Below are positions 47,684 to 58,506 of a stretch of 64,000 nucleotides of DNA, piece after piece (position 1 is the stretch's first letter; every line of letters starts with the position of its first letter). Below the pieces are notes generated by a model, which was given only the letters and a program-made list of their open reading frames with translations, was not told the DNA's origin and ran no database searches. Both the position numbers and the translations under genes were made by a program. This DNA is from Pseudomonas syringae (GTDB taxonomy: Bacteria > Pseudomonadota > Gammaproteobacteria > Pseudomonadales > Pseudomonadaceae), in NCBI RefSeq assembly GCF_000737245.1, contig NZ_JPQU01000024.1:1-64000 (forward strand), given 5' to 3'.

Positions 47684-47711
47684 ACGCCGCTTATTTATAA
47701 GCGGCGTTTTT
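47684..47711 (+). terminator. Rho-independent terminator after obgE
   Basis: A perfect 10-bp stem ACGCCGCTTA/TAAGCGGCGT with a TTTA loop is followed by TTTTG. Confidence 0.9.
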
Positions 47712-47768
47712 GTATCTGATATCTTGAATTTGTATCTACCAAAACTCTCTGGCTAAGGTTGGAAGATG

Positions 47769-48887
47769 ATGCGCAGCAAAGTGACAGGTGCCCAGCGTTG
47801 GGTCGTGAAGATTGGCAGCGCCTTGCTGACGGCAGATGGCAAAGGGCTGGATCGTTCGGCGATGGGTGTTTGGGTCGAGCAGATGGTGGCGCTGCACGAA
47901 GCAGGCGTTGAATTGGTGCTGGTGTCTTCCGGTGCCGTGGCTGCCGGTATGAGCCGTTTGGGCTGGACGTCGCGACCCAGTGCCATGCATGAGCTGCAGG
48001 CCGCTGCCGCAATCGGTCAGATGGGTCTGGTTCAGGCGTGGGAATCCAGTTTTGCCGAGCATGGCCGCCATACAGCGCAGATTCTTCTGACACACGATGA
48101 TTTGTCTGATCGCAAACGCTACCTGAACGCTCGCAGCACCTTGCGCACCCTTGTTGAGTTGGGCGTGGTGCCGGTCATCAACGAAAACGACACCGTTGTG
48201 ACTGACGAGATCCGCTTTGGTGACAACGACACCCTGGCTGCGCTGGTCGCCAATCTGGTTGAAGCGGACTTGCTGGTGATTCTGACTGACCGTGACGGCA
48301 TGTTTGATGCGGATCCGCGCAACAATCCCGAGGCGCAGTTGATTTACGAAGCTCGGGCGGATGATCCGGCGCTGGATGCGGTCGCCGGCGGCACGGGTGG
48401 TGCGCTGGGGCGTGGCGGTATGCAGACCAAGCTTCGTGCCGCTCGTCTGGCGGCTCGCTCGGGGGCGCACACCGTCATCGTTGGCGGGCGCATTGAGCGC
48501 GTGCTGGCTCGTCTGAAGGCGGGTGAGCGGCTGGGTACGCTCCTGTCGCCTGAGCGCGAGATGCTTGCTGCTCGCAAGCAGTGGTTGGCGGGGCATCTGC
48601 AAACCCGTGGCACCCTGGTGCTGGATGAAGGTGCTGTCGCGGCGCTGAGTCGTGATCACAAAAGCCTGTTGCCGGTGGGCGTCAAGCTGGTGCAAGGCAG
48701 TTTCCGTCGCGGTGAGATGGTGGTTTGTGTTGCGCCTGACGGCCGAGAAATCGCTCGGGGTTTGAGCAACTACAGTGCCCTTGAAGCTCAAAAAATAATT
48801 GGTCAGTCTTCCGAGGCTATCGTGCGCGTGCTCGGCTATATGGCTGAACCGGAGCTGGTGCATCGGGATAACCTGATACTGGTTTGA
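47769..48887 (+). CDS. proB: Glutamate 5-kinase
   Basis: This 372-residue enzyme catalyses the first step of proline synthesis, ATP-dependent phosphorylation of glutamate. The amino-acid kinase domain (about 1-255) shows [21 protein letters not shown] and [18 protein letters not shown]-terminal PUA domain (about 277-372) follows. Two ATGs in tandem (47766 and 47769) are both possible. The second gives the usual length. It lies after obgE, the normal pseudomonad order. A perfect palindrome lies beyond the stop. Confidence 0.95.
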   Translation: MRSKVTGAQRWVVKIGSALLTADGKGLDRSAMGVWVEQMVALHEAGVELVLVSSGAVAAGMSRLGWTSRPSAMHELQAAAAIGQMGLVQAWESSFAEHGRHTAQILLTHDDLSDRKRYLNARSTLRTLVELGVVPVINENDTVVTDEIRFGDNDTLAALVANLVEADLLVILTDRDGMFDADPRNNPEAQLIYEARADDPALDAVAGGTGGALGRGGMQTKLRAARLAARSGAHTVIVGGRIERVLARLKAGERLGTLLSPEREMLAARKQWLAGHLQTRGTLVLDEGAVAALSRDHKSLLPVGVKLVQGSFRRGEMVVCVAPDGREIARGLSNYSALEAQKIIGQSSEAIVRVLGYMAEPELVHRDNLILV

Positions 48888-48899
48888 AATGCTGTTTCT

Positions 48900-49014
48900 G
48901 TAGGAGCGCGCTTGGTCTGGGCCGCATCCGGACGATTGCGTCATGTCAGGCGGCAAATTGTTGGCTGGCACGACGCTATCGTCCGGATGCGGCCCAGACC
49001 AAGCGCGCTCCTAC
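48900..49014. repeat. Long perfect palindrome, REP variant with 37-bp arms
   Basis: The arms at 48900-48936 and 48978-49014 are exact reverse complements. They combine GTAGGAGCGCGCTTG with GTCTGGGCCGCATCCGGACG, a relative of the extension in the element at 13415. Confidence 0.9.
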
Positions 49015-49059
49015 GGCTTTGCGGTGTGAGCCAGCCTTCTACAAGACAAGGAATACGTA

Positions 49060-49530
49060 ATGCGCGTAATGAAAGGATTGCTCGGGGCTTTGCTGGTGCT
49101 GCCGATGCTGGCTTCTGCTGAAGAAATCGGTCAGGTATCGACAGTGTTCAAGCTCGTCGGCCCCAATGATCGGATCGTGGTCGAGGCCTTTGATGATCCG
49201 AAGGTCGATGGCGTGACCTGTTATCTGTCTCGCGCCAAGACGGGTGGGGTGAAGGGTGGTCTTGGTCTGGCGGAAGATCGTGCGGAGGCGTCTATTGCCT
49301 GTCGTCAGGTTGGACCGATCCACTTCAAGGAAAACCTCAAGGACGGTGATGAGGTCTTCAAGGAGCGTACCTCGCTGGTGTTCAAGACCATGCAGGTGGT
49401 GCGTTTCTTCGATAAAAAGCGTAACTCGCTGGTGTACCTGGTCTACAGCGACCGAATCATCGAAGGCAGCCCGCAGAATGCTGTGACGGCGATTCCAATC
49501 CTGCCGTGGTCGCCAGCGCCAGCGCCGTGA
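49060..49530 (+). CDS. creA: CreA-family periplasmic protein
   Basis: This 156-residue protein has a signal peptide ([20 protein letters not shown]). The CreA family phrases are [31 protein letters not shown], [10 protein letters not shown] and the C-terminal [27 protein letters not shown] part. Two cysteines may pair. The function of CreA in E. coli is also unknown, despite its name from the creABCD locus. The creBCD partners are not here. AAGGAA precedes the ATG. The gene lies between proB and convergent rpsT. Confidence 0.88.
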   Translation: MRVMKGLLGALLVLPMLASAEEIGQVSTVFKLVGPNDRIVVEAFDDPKVDGVTCYLSRAKTGGVKGGLGLAEDRAEASIACRQVGPIHFKENLKDGDEVFKERTSLVFKTMQVVRFFDKKRNSLVYLVYSDRIIEGSPQNAVTAIPILPWSPAPAP

Positions 49531-49542
49531 ACAATAAATCTC

Positions 49543-49628
49543 TGTAAGAGCGCACGAGCACCGCGAGGCCGCGATGGCGGTGTATCAGGCAGGCCGCTAT
49601 CGCTGCCTCGCGGTGCTCGTGAGCTACA
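49543..49628. repeat. Palindrome of the GAGC(A)CCGCGAGG family
   Basis: The arms TGTAAGAGCGCACGAGCACCGCGAGG and CCTCGCGGTGCTCGTGAGCTACA pair with a few mismatches. It is related to the element at 27401, with a different core. Confidence 0.75.
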
Positions 49629-49661
49629 GATAATGCGGTGATTCAACAAATCACAGACAAC

Positions 49662-49689
49662 AAAAAACCGACCCTTAGGTCGGTTTTTT
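49662..49689 (-). terminator. Rho-independent terminator of rpsT
   Basis: The stem ACCGACC/GGTCGGT with a CTTA loop is flanked by A6 and T6, so it is bidirectional. It lies 19 bases after rpsT. Confidence 0.9.
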
Positions 49690-49708
49690 AACAGCTCAAG
49701 CTTATCGC

Positions 49709-49987
49709 TTAGGCTGCAGCAGCAACGCTAAGGTCTTTGATGTGACCATTCAGGCGGCTTTTATGGCGAGCAGCTTTGTTCTTGTGGATGATACCTTTAT
49801 CGGCCATACGGTCGATAACAGGAACAGCCAGAACATAGGCAGCTTGCGCTTTTTCAGCGTCTTTTGCGTCGATGGCTTTAACTACATTCTTGATGTAGGT
49901 ACGAACCATGGAACGCAGGCTGGCGTTGTGGCTGCGACGCTTCTCAGCCTGTTTTGCACGTTTTTTGGCGGAAGGTGTGTTGGCCAC
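49709..49987 (-). CDS. rpsT: 30S ribosomal protein S20
   Basis: This 92-residue basic helical protein reads [18 protein letters not shown] at its start, with the usual length. The start codon is GTG, preceded by GAGG. The E. coli gene uses TTG, so rare starts are typical for rpsT and may support translational feedback. The open frame upstream overlaps murJ on the other strand and is not coding. It is divergent from murJ. Confidence 0.96.
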   Translation of the reverse strand: MANTPSAKKRAKQAEKRRSHNASLRSMVRTYIKNVVKAIDAKDAEKAQAAYVLAVPVIDRMADKGIIHKNKAARHKSRLNGHIKDLSVAAAA

Positions 49988-50237
49988 CGTCGAGCTCCTC
50001 GAAAGACTTTTAGGAAATAGCTTACAAAATAGGCCGCGAATCATGCCGATGACTGAATTGATTGTCAAGGGTCGTCGATAAGTTCCGCCGAGCGGTGGAC
50101 GTATTCGACCGGGATATTTATTTCCGGTGCGCGACCTGTAAACTCGCCGGCTTTGGCTCTGGGCTTTTGCGGCGCAGAGTATCGCATAAATGGACAGGTT
50201 AATCGCCGGTCCTTTAGCCAAGGCGCTAAATTCTTTA

Positions 50238-51776
50238 ATGAACCTACTCAAATCATTGGCCGCCGTTAGCTCTATCACGCTGCTTTCAAGGGTGCTGGGC
50301 TTCATTCGTGACACCATCATCGCGCGCACCTTTGGCGCCGGGATGGCCACCGATGCCTTCTTTATCGCCTTCAAATTGCCCAATCTGCTGCGTCGGATTT
50401 TTGCCGAGGGGGCTTTTTCCCAGGCCTTCGTGCCGATCCTGGCGGAATATAAAAGCCAGCAAGGCGAGGAGGCCACGCGGACCTTTGTGGCTTACGTAAC
50501 AGGCTTGCTGACGCTGGTGCTGGCGCTGGTCACGTTGCTTGGTGTCGTTGCTGCGCCCTGGGTGATCTGGGCCACGGCACCGGGCTTTGCCGATACGCCG
50601 GAGAAATTCGCGCTGACCTCGGATCTGTTGCGAGTAACCTTTCCTTATATATTGCTGATCTCCCTGTCTTCTCTCTCGGGTGCGATTCTCAACACCTGGA
50701 ACCGCTTTTCCGTTCCGGCCTTCGTGCCCACGCTGCTCAATGTCAGCATGATCTTCTTTGCCCTGTTCCTGACGCCTTACTTCGACCCGCCGGTAATGGC
50801 CCTCGGCTGGGCCGTGCTGGTGGGCGGGCTTTTGCAGCTGCTCTACCAACTCCCGCACTTGAAAAAGATCGGCATGCTGGTATTGCCGCGCCTGAATCTG
50901 CGCGATAGCGGGGTTTGGCGTGTAATGAAACAGATGCTGCCCGCCATCCTTGGCGTCTCGGTAAGTCAGATTTCTCTGATTATCAATACGATTTTTGCCT
51001 CGTTCCTTGTGGCTGGTTCGGTGTCCTGGATGTACTACGCCGACCGTTTGATGGAATTGCCATCGGGTGTGCTGGGCGTTGCGCTGGGTACAATTCTGTT
51101 GCCGATCCTCTCGAAAACCTACGCCAACAAGGATCGCCAGGAATATTCAAGGATTCTGGATTGGGGGTTGCGTCTTTGCTTCGTCCTGGTCCTGCCCTGC
51201 ACGCTGGCGCTGGGTATTCTTGCCGAGCCGCTGACCGTTTCCCTGTTCCAGTACGGTAAATTCGACGCGATGGATGCGGCCATGACGCAGCGCGCCTTGA
51301 TCGCTTATTCCGTGGGTTTGCTGGGGATCATCGTGATCAAGGTCCTCGCGCCAGGGTTTTATGCGCAACAAAATATTCGCACCCCGGTGAAAATCGCCAT
51401 CTTCACCCTCATAGTGACTCAACTGCTGAACCTGGTTTTCATCGGTCCGCTGCAGCACGCTGGTCTGGCGTTGGCAATCAGTGTGGGTGCCTGTATCAAT
51501 GCTTTGTTGTTGTTCTGGCAGTTGCGCAAGCAGGATCTGTTTCAACCGCAACCAGGCTGGACGAAGTTTTTCTTCAAGCTGGTGCTGGCCGTCGGCGTAA
51601 TGTCTGGCGTATTGCTGGGGCTGATGCACGTTATGCCGGAGTGGAGCGAGGGGCACATGCTGGAGCGCTTCATTCGCCTGGGTGGGCTGGTTGCAGCGGG
51701 GCTGATCGCCTATTTTGCGTCGCTGCTATTGCTGGGTTTTCGCCTGAAAGATTTCGCCCGTAGCGCGGTAATGTGA
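50238..51776 (+). CDS. murJ: Lipid II flippase MurJ
   Basis: This 512-residue inner-membrane protein with about 14 helices moves lipid II across the membrane for peptidoglycan synthesis. The N-terminal [34 protein letters not shown] start, [23 protein letters not shown] and [21 protein letters not shown] are the family blocks. Neither this ATG nor the one 16 codons earlier has a good ribosome site. The shorter form matches family starts. It is followed by ribF, ileS, lspA, fkpB and ispH on the same strand. Confidence 0.95.
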   Translation: MNLLKSLAAVSSITLLSRVLGFIRDTIIARTFGAGMATDAFFIAFKLPNLLRRIFAEGAFSQAFVPILAEYKSQQGEEATRTFVAYVTGLLTLVLALVTLLGVVAAPWVIWATAPGFADTPEKFALTSDLLRVTFPYILLISLSSLSGAILNTWNRFSVPAFVPTLLNVSMIFFALFLTPYFDPPVMALGWAVLVGGLLQLLYQLPHLKKIGMLVLPRLNLRDSGVWRVMKQMLPAILGVSVSQISLIINTIFASFLVAGSVSWMYYADRLMELPSGVLGVALGTILLPILSKTYANKDRQEYSRILDWGLRLCFVLVLPCTLALGILAEPLTVSLFQYGKFDAMDAAMTQRALIAYSVGLLGIIVIKVLAPGFYAQQNIRTPVKIAIFTLIVTQLLNLVFIGPLQHAGLALAISVGACINALLLFWQLRKQDLFQPQPGWTKFFFKLVLAVGVMSGVLLGLMHVMPEWSEGHMLERFIRLGGLVAAGLIAYFASLLLLGFRLKDFARSAVM

Positions 51777-51909
51777 GTAGCAGTTGTAACGGGTGGTCGT
51801 CGGTTTTTTGCGTTGCAGGCCGATGACTGTTGTTTTGCCTCGGTGAGTTGCCTGTCGTCCGGGGCTGTGTGTGGTTATAATCGGCCACTTTATGAGCAAG
51901 AAGTGCGTT

Positions 51910-52836
51910 ATGCAGCTGGTTCGAGGCCTCCATAATCTGCGCCCCCAGCATCGGGGCTGCGTCGCCACTATTGGCAACTTTGACGGTGTTCACCGGGGCC
52001 ACCAGGCTATTCTGGCGCGCTTGCGTGATCGCGCTGTCGAGTTGGGCGTACCCAGTTGCGTGGTCATTTTCGAGCCGCAACCCCGTGAGTTTTTCACTCC
52101 GGCCACCGCACCGGCGCGTCTGGCGCGGTTGCGGGACAAGCTTGAACTGCTGGCCGCCGAAGGCGTAGACCGGGTGCTGTGTCTGGCGTTCAACCAGCGT
52201 TTGAGCAAGCTCAGTGCGGCGGAATTCGTCGACACGGTGCTGATCGAAGGGTTGGGAATACAACATCTTGAGGTGGGCGATGATTTCCGGTTCGGTTGCG
52301 ACCGAATCGGCGACTTCGACTTCCTGCAGCAAGCGGGCAATGTCCGTGGCTTCACGGTCGAAGCGGCGCAGACCGTTGAGATTGATGGCGTTCGCGTCAG
52401 CAGCACCAAGGTGCGCAACGCCCTGGCAGTGGCGGATTTTGCCCTTGCCGAGCGGATGCTTGGCCGCCCGTTCCGGATTACCGGGCGCATCCTGCACGGC
52501 CAGAAGCTGGCGCGGCAACTGGGTACGCCCACTGCCAACGTGCAACTCAAGCGCCGTCGCGTCCCGCTGACCGGGGTGTATCTGGTCAGTGCGAGCATTG
52601 ACGGCAAGACCTGGCCGGGAGTCGCCAATATTGGCGTGCGCCCGACTGTGGCAGGTGATGGCAGTGCCCACCTTGAAGTGCATCTTCTGGATTTTGCCGG
52701 CGATCTTTATGACCGGCGTTTGACGGTGGCTTTCCACCATAAGCTGCGTGATGAGCAGCGTTTCGCCTCACTGGAGGCGCTCAAGACGGCGATCAATGCG
52801 GACGTCGCCGCCGCCCGTGCCCATTGGCACGGCTAA
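51910..52836 (+). CDS. ribF: Bifunctional riboflavin kinase/FAD synthetase
   Basis: This 308-residue enzyme has an N-terminal FMN adenylyltransferase domain (TIGNFDGVHRGHQ, EVGDDFRFG, VSSTKVRNAL). A C-terminal flavokinase domain (GTPTANV, GVANIGVRPT, LEVHLLDF) follows. It makes FMN and FAD from riboflavin. The chosen ATG gives MQLVRGLHNLRPQ, the usual start. An upstream ATG would add 13 residues. It lies 20 bases before ileS and is probably cotranscribed with it. Confidence 0.96.
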   Translation: MQLVRGLHNLRPQHRGCVATIGNFDGVHRGHQAILARLRDRAVELGVPSCVVIFEPQPREFFTPATAPARLARLRDKLELLAAEGVDRVLCLAFNQRLSKLSAAEFVDTVLIEGLGIQHLEVGDDFRFGCDRIGDFDFLQQAGNVRGFTVEAAQTVEIDGVRVSSTKVRNALAVADFALAERMLGRPFRITGRILHGQKLARQLGTPTANVQLKRRRVPLTGVYLVSASIDGKTWPGVANIGVRPTVAGDGSAHLEVHLLDFAGDLYDRRLTVAFHHKLRDEQRFASLEALKTAINADVAAARAHWHG

Positions 52837-52856
52837 CCGCTAATTAAGAGCCCGAA

Positions 52857-55688
52857 ATGACCGACTACAAAGCCACGCTTAATCTTCCGGACACCGCCTT
52901 CCCGATGAAGGCCGGCCTGCCCCAGCGCGAGCCGCAAACTCTGCAGCGCTGGGACAGCATTGGCCTGTACCAGAAGCTGCGCGAAATTGGCAAGGATCGT
53001 CCAAAGTTCGTTCTGCACGACGGTCCTCCTTACGCCAACGGCAATATTCACATCGGTCACGCCGTTAACAAGATTCTCAAGGACATGATCACTCGCTCGA
53101 AAACCCTTTCGGGCTTTGACGCGCCTTATGTTCCGGGCTGGGACTGCCATGGCCTGCCGATCGAGCACAAGGTCGAAGTGACCCACGGCAAAAACCTGCC
53201 TGCGGACAAGACGCGTGAGCTGTGCCGCGCCTATGCCGCTGAGCAGATCGAAGGTCAAAAGGCCGAGTTCATCCGTCTGGGTGTGCTGGGTGACTGGAGC
53301 AATCCTTACCGCACCATGGACTTCGCCAACGAGGCTGGGGAAATCCGTGCCCTGGCGGAAATGGTCAAGGGCGGCTTCGTGTTCAAGGGTCTCAAGCCTG
53401 TGAACTGGTGTTTCGATTGCGGCTCGGCCCTGGCTGAAGCTGAAGTCGAATACCAGGACAAGAAGTCCTCCACCATCGACGTTGCGTTCCCGATTGCCGA
53501 TGAGGCGAAACTGGCTGCGGCATTTGGCCTGGATTCCCTGAGCAAGCCTGCCTCCATCGTGATCTGGACCACCACCCCGTGGACCATCCCTGCCAACCAG
53601 GCGCTGAACGTTCATCCCGAGTTCGAATACTCGCTGGTGGATGTGGGCGACAGGTTGCTGGTGCTGGCTTCGGAACTGGTCGAGTCGTGCCTGGTTCGCT
53701 ACAAGCTACAAGGGACAGTCCTGGCCACCACTACGGGTGCGGCGCTGGAGCTGATCAACTTCCGTCATCCGTTCTATGATCGTCTGTCGCCGGTGTATCT
53801 AGCGGACTACGTCGAACTGAGCGCCGGTACTGGCGTGGTTCACTGCTCGCCAGCCTATGGCGTCGACGACTTCGTGATCAGCAAAAGCTACGGCTTGACC
53901 AACGACGACATCATCAGCCCGGTGCAGAGCAACGGCGTGTATGTGGAGTCGCTTGAGTTCTTCGGTGGCCAGTTCATCTTCAAGGCTAACCAGAACATCA
54001 TCGACAAGCTGGCCGAAGTCGGCAGCCTGATGGACACCGAGACCATCACTCACAGCTACATGCACTGCTGGCGCCACAAGTCGCCACTGATCTACCGCGC
54101 CACAGCGCAGTGGTTCGTGGGCATGGACAAGCAGCCTGAAGTGGGCGACACCCTGCGCGAGCGGGCCGTGAAAGCCATCGAAGACACCCAGTTCGTACCA
54201 GCATGGGGTCAGGCTCGCCTGCACTCGATGATCGCCAATCGTCCGGACTGGTGCATCTCCCGTCAGCGCAACTGGGGCGTGCCGATCCCGTTCTTCCTGC
54301 ACAAGGAAAGCGGTGAGCTGCATCCACGTACTGTAGAGCTGATGGAAGAAGTGGCGCTGCGCGTCGAGAAAGAAGGCATCGAAGCCTGGTTCAAGATGGA
54401 CGCCGCCGAGTTGCTGGGTGATGAGGCGCCGAAGTACGACAAGATCTCCGATACCCTGGACGTCTGGTTCGACTCGGGCACCACTCACTGGCACGTGCTG
54501 CGCGGTTCACACCCGATGGGCCACGAGAGCGGTCCGCGCGCCGATCTATACCTGGAAGGTTCCGACCAACACCGTGGCTGGTTCCATTCGTCGCTGCTGA
54601 CCGGCTGCATGCTGGACGACCACGCGCCGTACCGCGAATTGCTGACTCATGGTTTCGTTGTCGACGAGAACGGTCGCAAGATGTCGAAATCGCTGAACAA
54701 CGTCGTGGCGCCGCAAAAGGTCAACGATTCACTGGGCGCGGACATCATGCGTCTATGGGTATCGGCAACTGACTACTCCGGCGAAATGGCGATTTCCGAC
54801 CAGATCCTGCAGCGCAGCGCTGACGCTTACCGGCGGATCCGCAACACTGCACGCTTCCTGCTCTCGAACCTGAGCGGCTTCAACCCTGCGACCGACATCC
54901 TGCCGCCGGATGAAATGCTCGCCCTGGATCGCTGGGCCGTGGACCGTGCGTTGCTGCTGCAACGCGAGCTGGAAGAGCACTACGGCGAATACCGCTTCTG
55001 GAACGTGTACTCCAAGATCCATAACTTCTGCGTGCAGGAACTCGGTGGTTTCTACCTGGACATCATCAAGGACCGTCAATACACCACGGCTGCCGACAGC
55101 ACCGCGCGTCGCTCGTGTCAGACCGCGCTGTTCCACATCTCCGAGGCGCTGGTGCGCTGGATCGCACCGATCCTGGCCTTCACCGCTGACGAACTGTGGC
55201 AGTACCTGCCGGGCGAGCGTAACGAGTCTGTGATGCTCAACACCTGGTATCAGGGCCTGAGCGAAATGCCAGCCGACTTCGAACTGGACCGCGCCTACTG
55301 GGAGCGGATCATGGCGGTCAAGGTCGCGGTCAACAAGGAAATGGAAAACCTGCGTGCGGCCAAGGCGATTGGCGGCAACCTTCAGGCTGAAGTGACCTTG
55401 TATGCTGAAGACTCGCTGGTGGCTGACCTGTCGAAGCTGAGCAATGAATTGCGCTTCGTGCTGATCACCTCAACGGCCAGCGTCGCGCCTCTGCTGGACG
55501 CGCCAGCCGATGCGGTAGTGACCGAAGTTGCTGGTCTGAAGCTCAAAGTGGTCAAGTCCGGTCATGCCAAGTGCGCCCGTTGCTGGCACCACCGCGCAGA
55601 CGTCGGCGTGAACCCGGAGCATCCAGAAATCTGCGGTCGTTGCGTCGATAACATCAGCGGCACGGGCGAGGTTCGCCACTATGCCTAA
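52857..55688 (+). CDS. ileS: Isoleucyl-tRNA synthetase
   Basis: This 943-residue class I synthetase has the HIGH motif in [12 protein letters not shown] and the KMSKS motif in [10 protein letters not shown]. The CP1 editing domain contains [16 protein letters not shown]. The C-terminal zinc site is CARCWHH...CGRCVDN. It is the chromosomal E. coli-like form, not the mupirocin-resistant type. Its last 8 bases overlap the start of lspA. Confidence 0.98.
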   Translation: MTDYKATLNLPDTAFPMKAGLPQREPQTLQRWDSIGLYQKLREIGKDRPKFVLHDGPPYANGNIHIGHAVNKILKDMITRSKTLSGFDAPYVPGWDCHGLPIEHKVEVTHGKNLPADKTRELCRAYAAEQIEGQKAEFIRLGVLGDWSNPYRTMDFANEAGEIRALAEMVKGGFVFKGLKPVNWCFDCGSALAEAEVEYQDKKSSTIDVAFPIADEAKLAAAFGLDSLSKPASIVIWTTTPWTIPANQALNVHPEFEYSLVDVGDRLLVLASELVESCLVRYKLQGTVLATTTGAALELINFRHPFYDRLSPVYLADYVELSAGTGVVHCSPAYGVDDFVISKSYGLTNDDIISPVQSNGVYVESLEFFGGQFIFKANQNIIDKLAEVGSLMDTETITHSYMHCWRHKSPLIYRATAQWFVGMDKQPEVGDTLRERAVKAIEDTQFVPAWGQARLHSMIANRPDWCISRQRNWGVPIPFFLHKESGELHPRTVELMEEVALRVEKEGIEAWFKMDAAELLGDEAPKYDKISDTLDVWFDSGTTHWHVLRGSHPMGHESGPRADLYLEGSDQHRGWFHSSLLTGCMLDDHAPYRELLTHGFVVDENGRKMSKSLNNVVAPQKVNDSLGADIMRLWVSATDYSGEMAISDQILQRSADAYRRIRNTARFLLSNLSGFNPATDILPPDEMLALDRWAVDRALLLQRELEEHYGEYRFWNVYSKIHNFCVQELGGFYLDIIKDRQYTTAADSTARRSCQTALFHISEALVRWIAPILAFTADELWQYLPGERNESVMLNTWYQGLSEMPADFELDRAYWERIMAVKVAVNKEMENLRAAKAIGGNLQAEVTLYAEDSLVADLSKLSNELRFVLITSTASVAPLLDAPADAVVTEVAGLKLKVVKSGHAKCARCWHHRADVGVNPEHPEICGRCVDNISGTGEVRHYA

Positions 55689-56184
55689 ATCAGGCTTGGG
55701 TCGTTTGTCGTGGCTCTGGTTGAGCTTGCTGGTGCTGGTCATTGACCAGGCCAGCAAGTATTACTTCGAGAACCGACTGGAATTGTACGAACAGATCGTG
55801 ATCATTCCGGACTATTTCAGCTGGATGCTGGCCTACAACACGGGCGCGGCCTTCAGCTTCCTGGCCGACAGTTCGGGCTGGCAGCGCTGGCTGTTCGCCC
55901 TGATCGCCATCGTGGTCAGTGTCGTGCTGGTGGTCTGGCTCAAGCGTCTTGGACGCGATGAAACCTGGCTGGCCATTGCCCTGGCACTGGTTCTAGGTGG
56001 CGCGCTGGGTAACTTGTACGATCGCATCGTCATTGGCCATGTGATCGACTTTATCTTCGTGCACTGGAAGGAACACGGCTTCCCGGCCTTCAACGTGGCG
56101 GACAGTGCAATCACTGTGGGCGCAATCATGCTGGCGCTGGATATGTTCAAGAGCAAGAAAACCGGAGAAACCGTTAATGACTGA
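55681..56184 (+). CDS. lspA: Lipoprotein signal peptidase II
   Basis: This 167-residue inner-membrane aspartic protease cleaves prolipoproteins after lipid attachment. It has four helices. The catalytic aspartates are in [11 protein letters not shown] and FNVADSAI. The start overlaps ileS by 8 bases and the end overlaps fkpB by 8 bases, so translation is coupled in both directions. Confidence 0.97.
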   Translation: MPKSGLGRLSWLWLSLLVLVIDQASKYYFENRLELYEQIVIIPDYFSWMLAYNTGAAFSFLADSSGWQRWLFALIAIVVSVVLVVWLKRLGRDETWLAIALALVLGGALGNLYDRIVIGHVIDFIFVHWKEHGFPAFNVADSAITVGAIMLALDMFKSKKTGETVND

Positions 56185-56629
56185 ACAGTTATTGACCGAG
56201 CAACGCATCGGTCAGAACACGGAAGTCACTCTGCATTTTGCGTTGCGCCTGGAAAACGGCGACACGGTCGACAGCACGTTTGAAAAGGCCCCGGCCAAAT
56301 TCAAGGTGGGTGACGGCAATCTGTTGCCAGGTTTCGAGGCTGCAATATTTGGTTTCAAGGCTGGTGATCGACGCACTGTGCAGGTTCTGCCGGAAAACGC
56401 CTTCGGCCAGCCAAACCCGCAAAACGTGCAGATCATCCCCCGTTCGCAGTTTCAGGACATGGAACTGTCGGAAGGTTTGCTGGTGATCTTCAACGATGCG
56501 GCCAATACTGAGCTGCCGGGCGTGGTGAAAGCTTTCGATGACGCGCAAGTGACCATCGACTTCAATCACCCGCTGGCGGGCAAGACCCTGAACTTCGAAG
56601 TGGAAATCTTTGAGGTCAGAGCGCTTTAA
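56177..56629 (+). CDS. fkpB: FKBP-type peptidyl-prolyl isomerase FkpB (SlpA)
   Basis: This 150-residue SlyD-like isomerase has FKBP strands around an inserted flap domain. LENGDTVDSTFEKAP, LLPGFEAAIFGFKAGD and the C-terminal DFNHPLAGKTLNFEVEI are the family blocks. It lacks the metal-binding histidine tail of SlyD. It lies between lspA and ispH, as in E. coli, starting inside the end of lspA. A hairpin separates it from ispH. Confidence 0.94.
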   Translation: MTEQLLTEQRIGQNTEVTLHFALRLENGDTVDSTFEKAPAKFKVGDGNLLPGFEAAIFGFKAGDRRTVQVLPENAFGQPNPQNVQIIPRSQFQDMELSEGLLVIFNDAANTELPGVVKAFDDAQVTIDFNHPLAGKTLNFEVEIFEVRAL

Positions 56630-56646
56630 GCGTTGAGTCTGAACCG

Positions 56647-56670
56647 AGCCCGGCCTTTGCCGGGCTGTTT
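56647..56670 (+). terminator. Weak hairpin between fkpB and ispH
   Basis: The stem AGCCCGGC/GCCGGGCT is followed by GTTTCG. The poor T tail suggests partial termination, leaving ispH at a lower level. Confidence 0.6.
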
Positions 56671-56692
56671 CGCACGTAGATAAGAGGCACCT

Positions 56693-57640
56693 ATGCAAAT
56701 CAAACTCGCCAACCCCCGCGGCTTCTGCGCTGGAGTGGATCGTGCGATCGAAATCGTCAATCGCGCCCTGGAAGTGTTTGGCCCGCCGATCTATGTGCGC
56801 CACGAAGTGGTTCATAACAAATTTGTCGTCGAAGACCTGCGCGCTCGCGGTGCGATCTTCGTCGAAGAGCTGGATCAGGTCCCGGATGACGTCATCGTTA
56901 TCTTCAGCGCCCACGGCGTTTCACAGGCCGTGCGCACCGAGGCATCCGGTCGTGGTTTGAAAGTGTTCGATGCGACCTGCCCGTTGGTGACCAAGGTCCA
57001 CATTGAGGTTGCTCGCTACAGCCGTGATGGCCGTGAGTGCATCCTGATTGGTCACGAAGGGCACCCGGAAGTCGAAGGCACCATGGGCCAGTATGACGCC
57101 AGCAATGGTGGAGCTATCTATCTGGTCGAGGACGAAGAGGACGTTGCCAATTTGCAGGTGCGCAACCCGCAGGCCTTGGCGTTCGTAACCCAGACGACCT
57201 TATCCATGGACGACACCAGCCGTGTGATCGATGCACTGCGAACTCGCTTTCCAGCGATTGGCGGTCCACGCAAAGACGACATCTGCTACGCCACGCAAAA
57301 CCGCCAGGACGCGGTCAAGCAACTGGCTGATGAGTGCGATGTGGTACTGGTGGTCGGCAGCCCGAACAGCTCCAACTCCAATCGCCTGCGGGAACTGGCT
57401 GAACGCATGGCGACTCCGGCTTACCTCATCGACGGCGCCGAAGACATGCAGCGCAACTGGTTCGATGGTGTTGAGCGCATCGGCATCACGGCAGGTGCCT
57501 CGGCGCCTGAAGTCCTGGTGCGTGGTGTGATCCAGCAACTGCACGCCTGGGGCGCAACCGGCGCAGACGAACTGGCTGGCCGCGAAGAAAACGTCACCTT
57601 CTCCATGCCCAAGGAGCTGCGGGTCAAGTCGTTGTTGTGA
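56693..57640 (+). CDS. ispH: 4-hydroxy-3-methylbut-2-enyl diphosphate reductase
   Basis: This 315-residue [4Fe-4S] enzyme is the last step of the MEP isoprenoid pathway. The cluster cysteines are in NPRGFCAGV (Cys12), [11 protein letters not shown] (Cys96) and [11 protein letters not shown] (about Cys197). The diphosphate-binding phrase [14 protein letters not shown] is also present. AAGAGG precedes the ATG. It ends the ileS-lspA-fkpB group. Confidence 0.97.
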   Translation: MQIKLANPRGFCAGVDRAIEIVNRALEVFGPPIYVRHEVVHNKFVVEDLRARGAIFVEELDQVPDDVIVIFSAHGVSQAVRTEASGRGLKVFDATCPLVTKVHIEVARYSRDGRECILIGHEGHPEVEGTMGQYDASNGGAIYLVEDEEDVANLQVRNPQALAFVTQTTLSMDDTSRVIDALRTRFPAIGGPRKDDICYATQNRQDAVKQLADECDVVLVVGSPNSSNSNRLRELAERMATPAYLIDGAEDMQRNWFDGVERIGITAGASAPEVLVRGVIQQLHAWGATGADELAGREENVTFSMPKELRVKSLL

Positions 57641-57675
57641 TGCGCTGAAGTTGTAGGGTTGGAATAAAGCTACAC

Positions 57676-57765
57676 GTGGGAGCGAGCTTGCTCGCGAAAG
57701 CGGTGTTCCTCTCTCAACAGATGTTTTTTCCGATCCGGCCTCTTCGCGAGCAAGCTCGCTCCCAC
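57676..57765. repeat. REP pair (GTGGGAGCGAGCTTGCTCGCGAA type)
   Basis: Perfect inverted arms of about 24 bases lie between convergent ispH and fimT. Confidence 0.86.
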
Positions 57766-57872
57766 GGATCTTGCGCATTTCCAGAGATAAAGCTGTCCTG
57801 GAGGCGCCAAACGTCTTGGCGGGGCGGTGTGTAAGGTTCCGCGCCTCGCCAATACGTTGGTTCTTACCGGTT

Positions 57873-58373
57873 TCAGCCACAACGCTCTTCGGGCTTTTTC
57901 TGGCTTTCAATCGTCACACGCCCGGTAACTGCAATGATCACCTCGTAATGGCTGACAGCTTCCTCTTGATCGCAGATGAATAGCCTGCCGTTCGACGTAC
58001 TTGTAGCCCCCAGGCTATTGAAGCTTACGTAAGGTCTGTGTCGAAGCCTCGCCGCTATCGGAATTTTTCCGCCAAAGCTTCGTTCTGTCAGCAGCACATT
58101 ACGCTCATCACCCGCACCCTTGCCGCTAGGGTTGGTGCTGATCCTCCAGCCTTTGCTCCAGTCCTCGTCGATTGCGTGCAGCAGTATGACCTGATGGCGT
58201 GTAATCGCTTCAACCCGCGCCGTGCGTAATCCACTCGCCAACTGCTGCGCCACATCAAACCGTCTCTGCGCCGTGACCATTTCAGCCATCGCGGGAAGCG
58301 CGAGACTCGCCATAACCCCAATCACCACCAACGTTACAAACAGCTCGATCAGCGTAAAACCTGACTGTTTCAT
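57873..58373 (-). CDS. fimT: FimT/GspH-type minor pseudopilin
   Basis: This 166-residue prepilin-like protein has a short basic leader MKQSG cleaved before FTLIELFVTLVVIGVMASLALP, the type III prepilin signal with Glu5. The GspH/FimT pattern (LASGLRTARVEAITR) follows. FimT binds DNA in some species, assisting natural transformation. GGGAGG precedes the ATG at 58373. Unlike the arrangement I recall in P. aeruginosa, it is transcribed away from fimU. Confidence 0.82.
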   Translation of the reverse strand: MKQSGFTLIELFVTLVVIGVMASLALPAMAEMVTAQRRFDVAQQLASGLRTARVEAITRHQVILLHAIDEDWSKGWRISTNPSGKGAGDERNVLLTERSFGGKIPIAARLRHRPYVSFNSLGATSTSNGRLFICDQEEAVSHYEVIIAVTGRVTIESQKKPEERCG

Positions 58374-58416
58374 GTGCTTTCCTCCCTGGAAATATTTTCC
58401 GCAGAACCCCATCCGG

Positions 58417-58425
58417 GCATTCGTC
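58417..58425 (+). promoter_or_regulatory. AlgR-like site upstream of fimU
   Basis: GCATTCGTC matches the AlgR consensus CCGTTCGTC in seven of nine positions, 82 bases before fimU. In P. aeruginosa AlgR activates the fimU operon, so the position is suggestive, but a short match like this is weak evidence. Confidence 0.3.
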
Positions 58426-58506
58426 CCAGCCAAACAACCGTATATCCTCCTGTCTGCCTTGGGACGCGACTGCTGCCCTATAGTCGTAACGTTAAGGAGA
58501 CACTCA

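Noticed and set aside
47736..48971. 411-codon minus-strand frame
   Set aside because: It is antisense to proB and runs into a palindrome.
49988..50476. Extension of rpsT to 255 codons
   Set aside because: It is antisense to murJ. S20 has a fixed length of about 90 residues and a GTG start with GAGG upstream.
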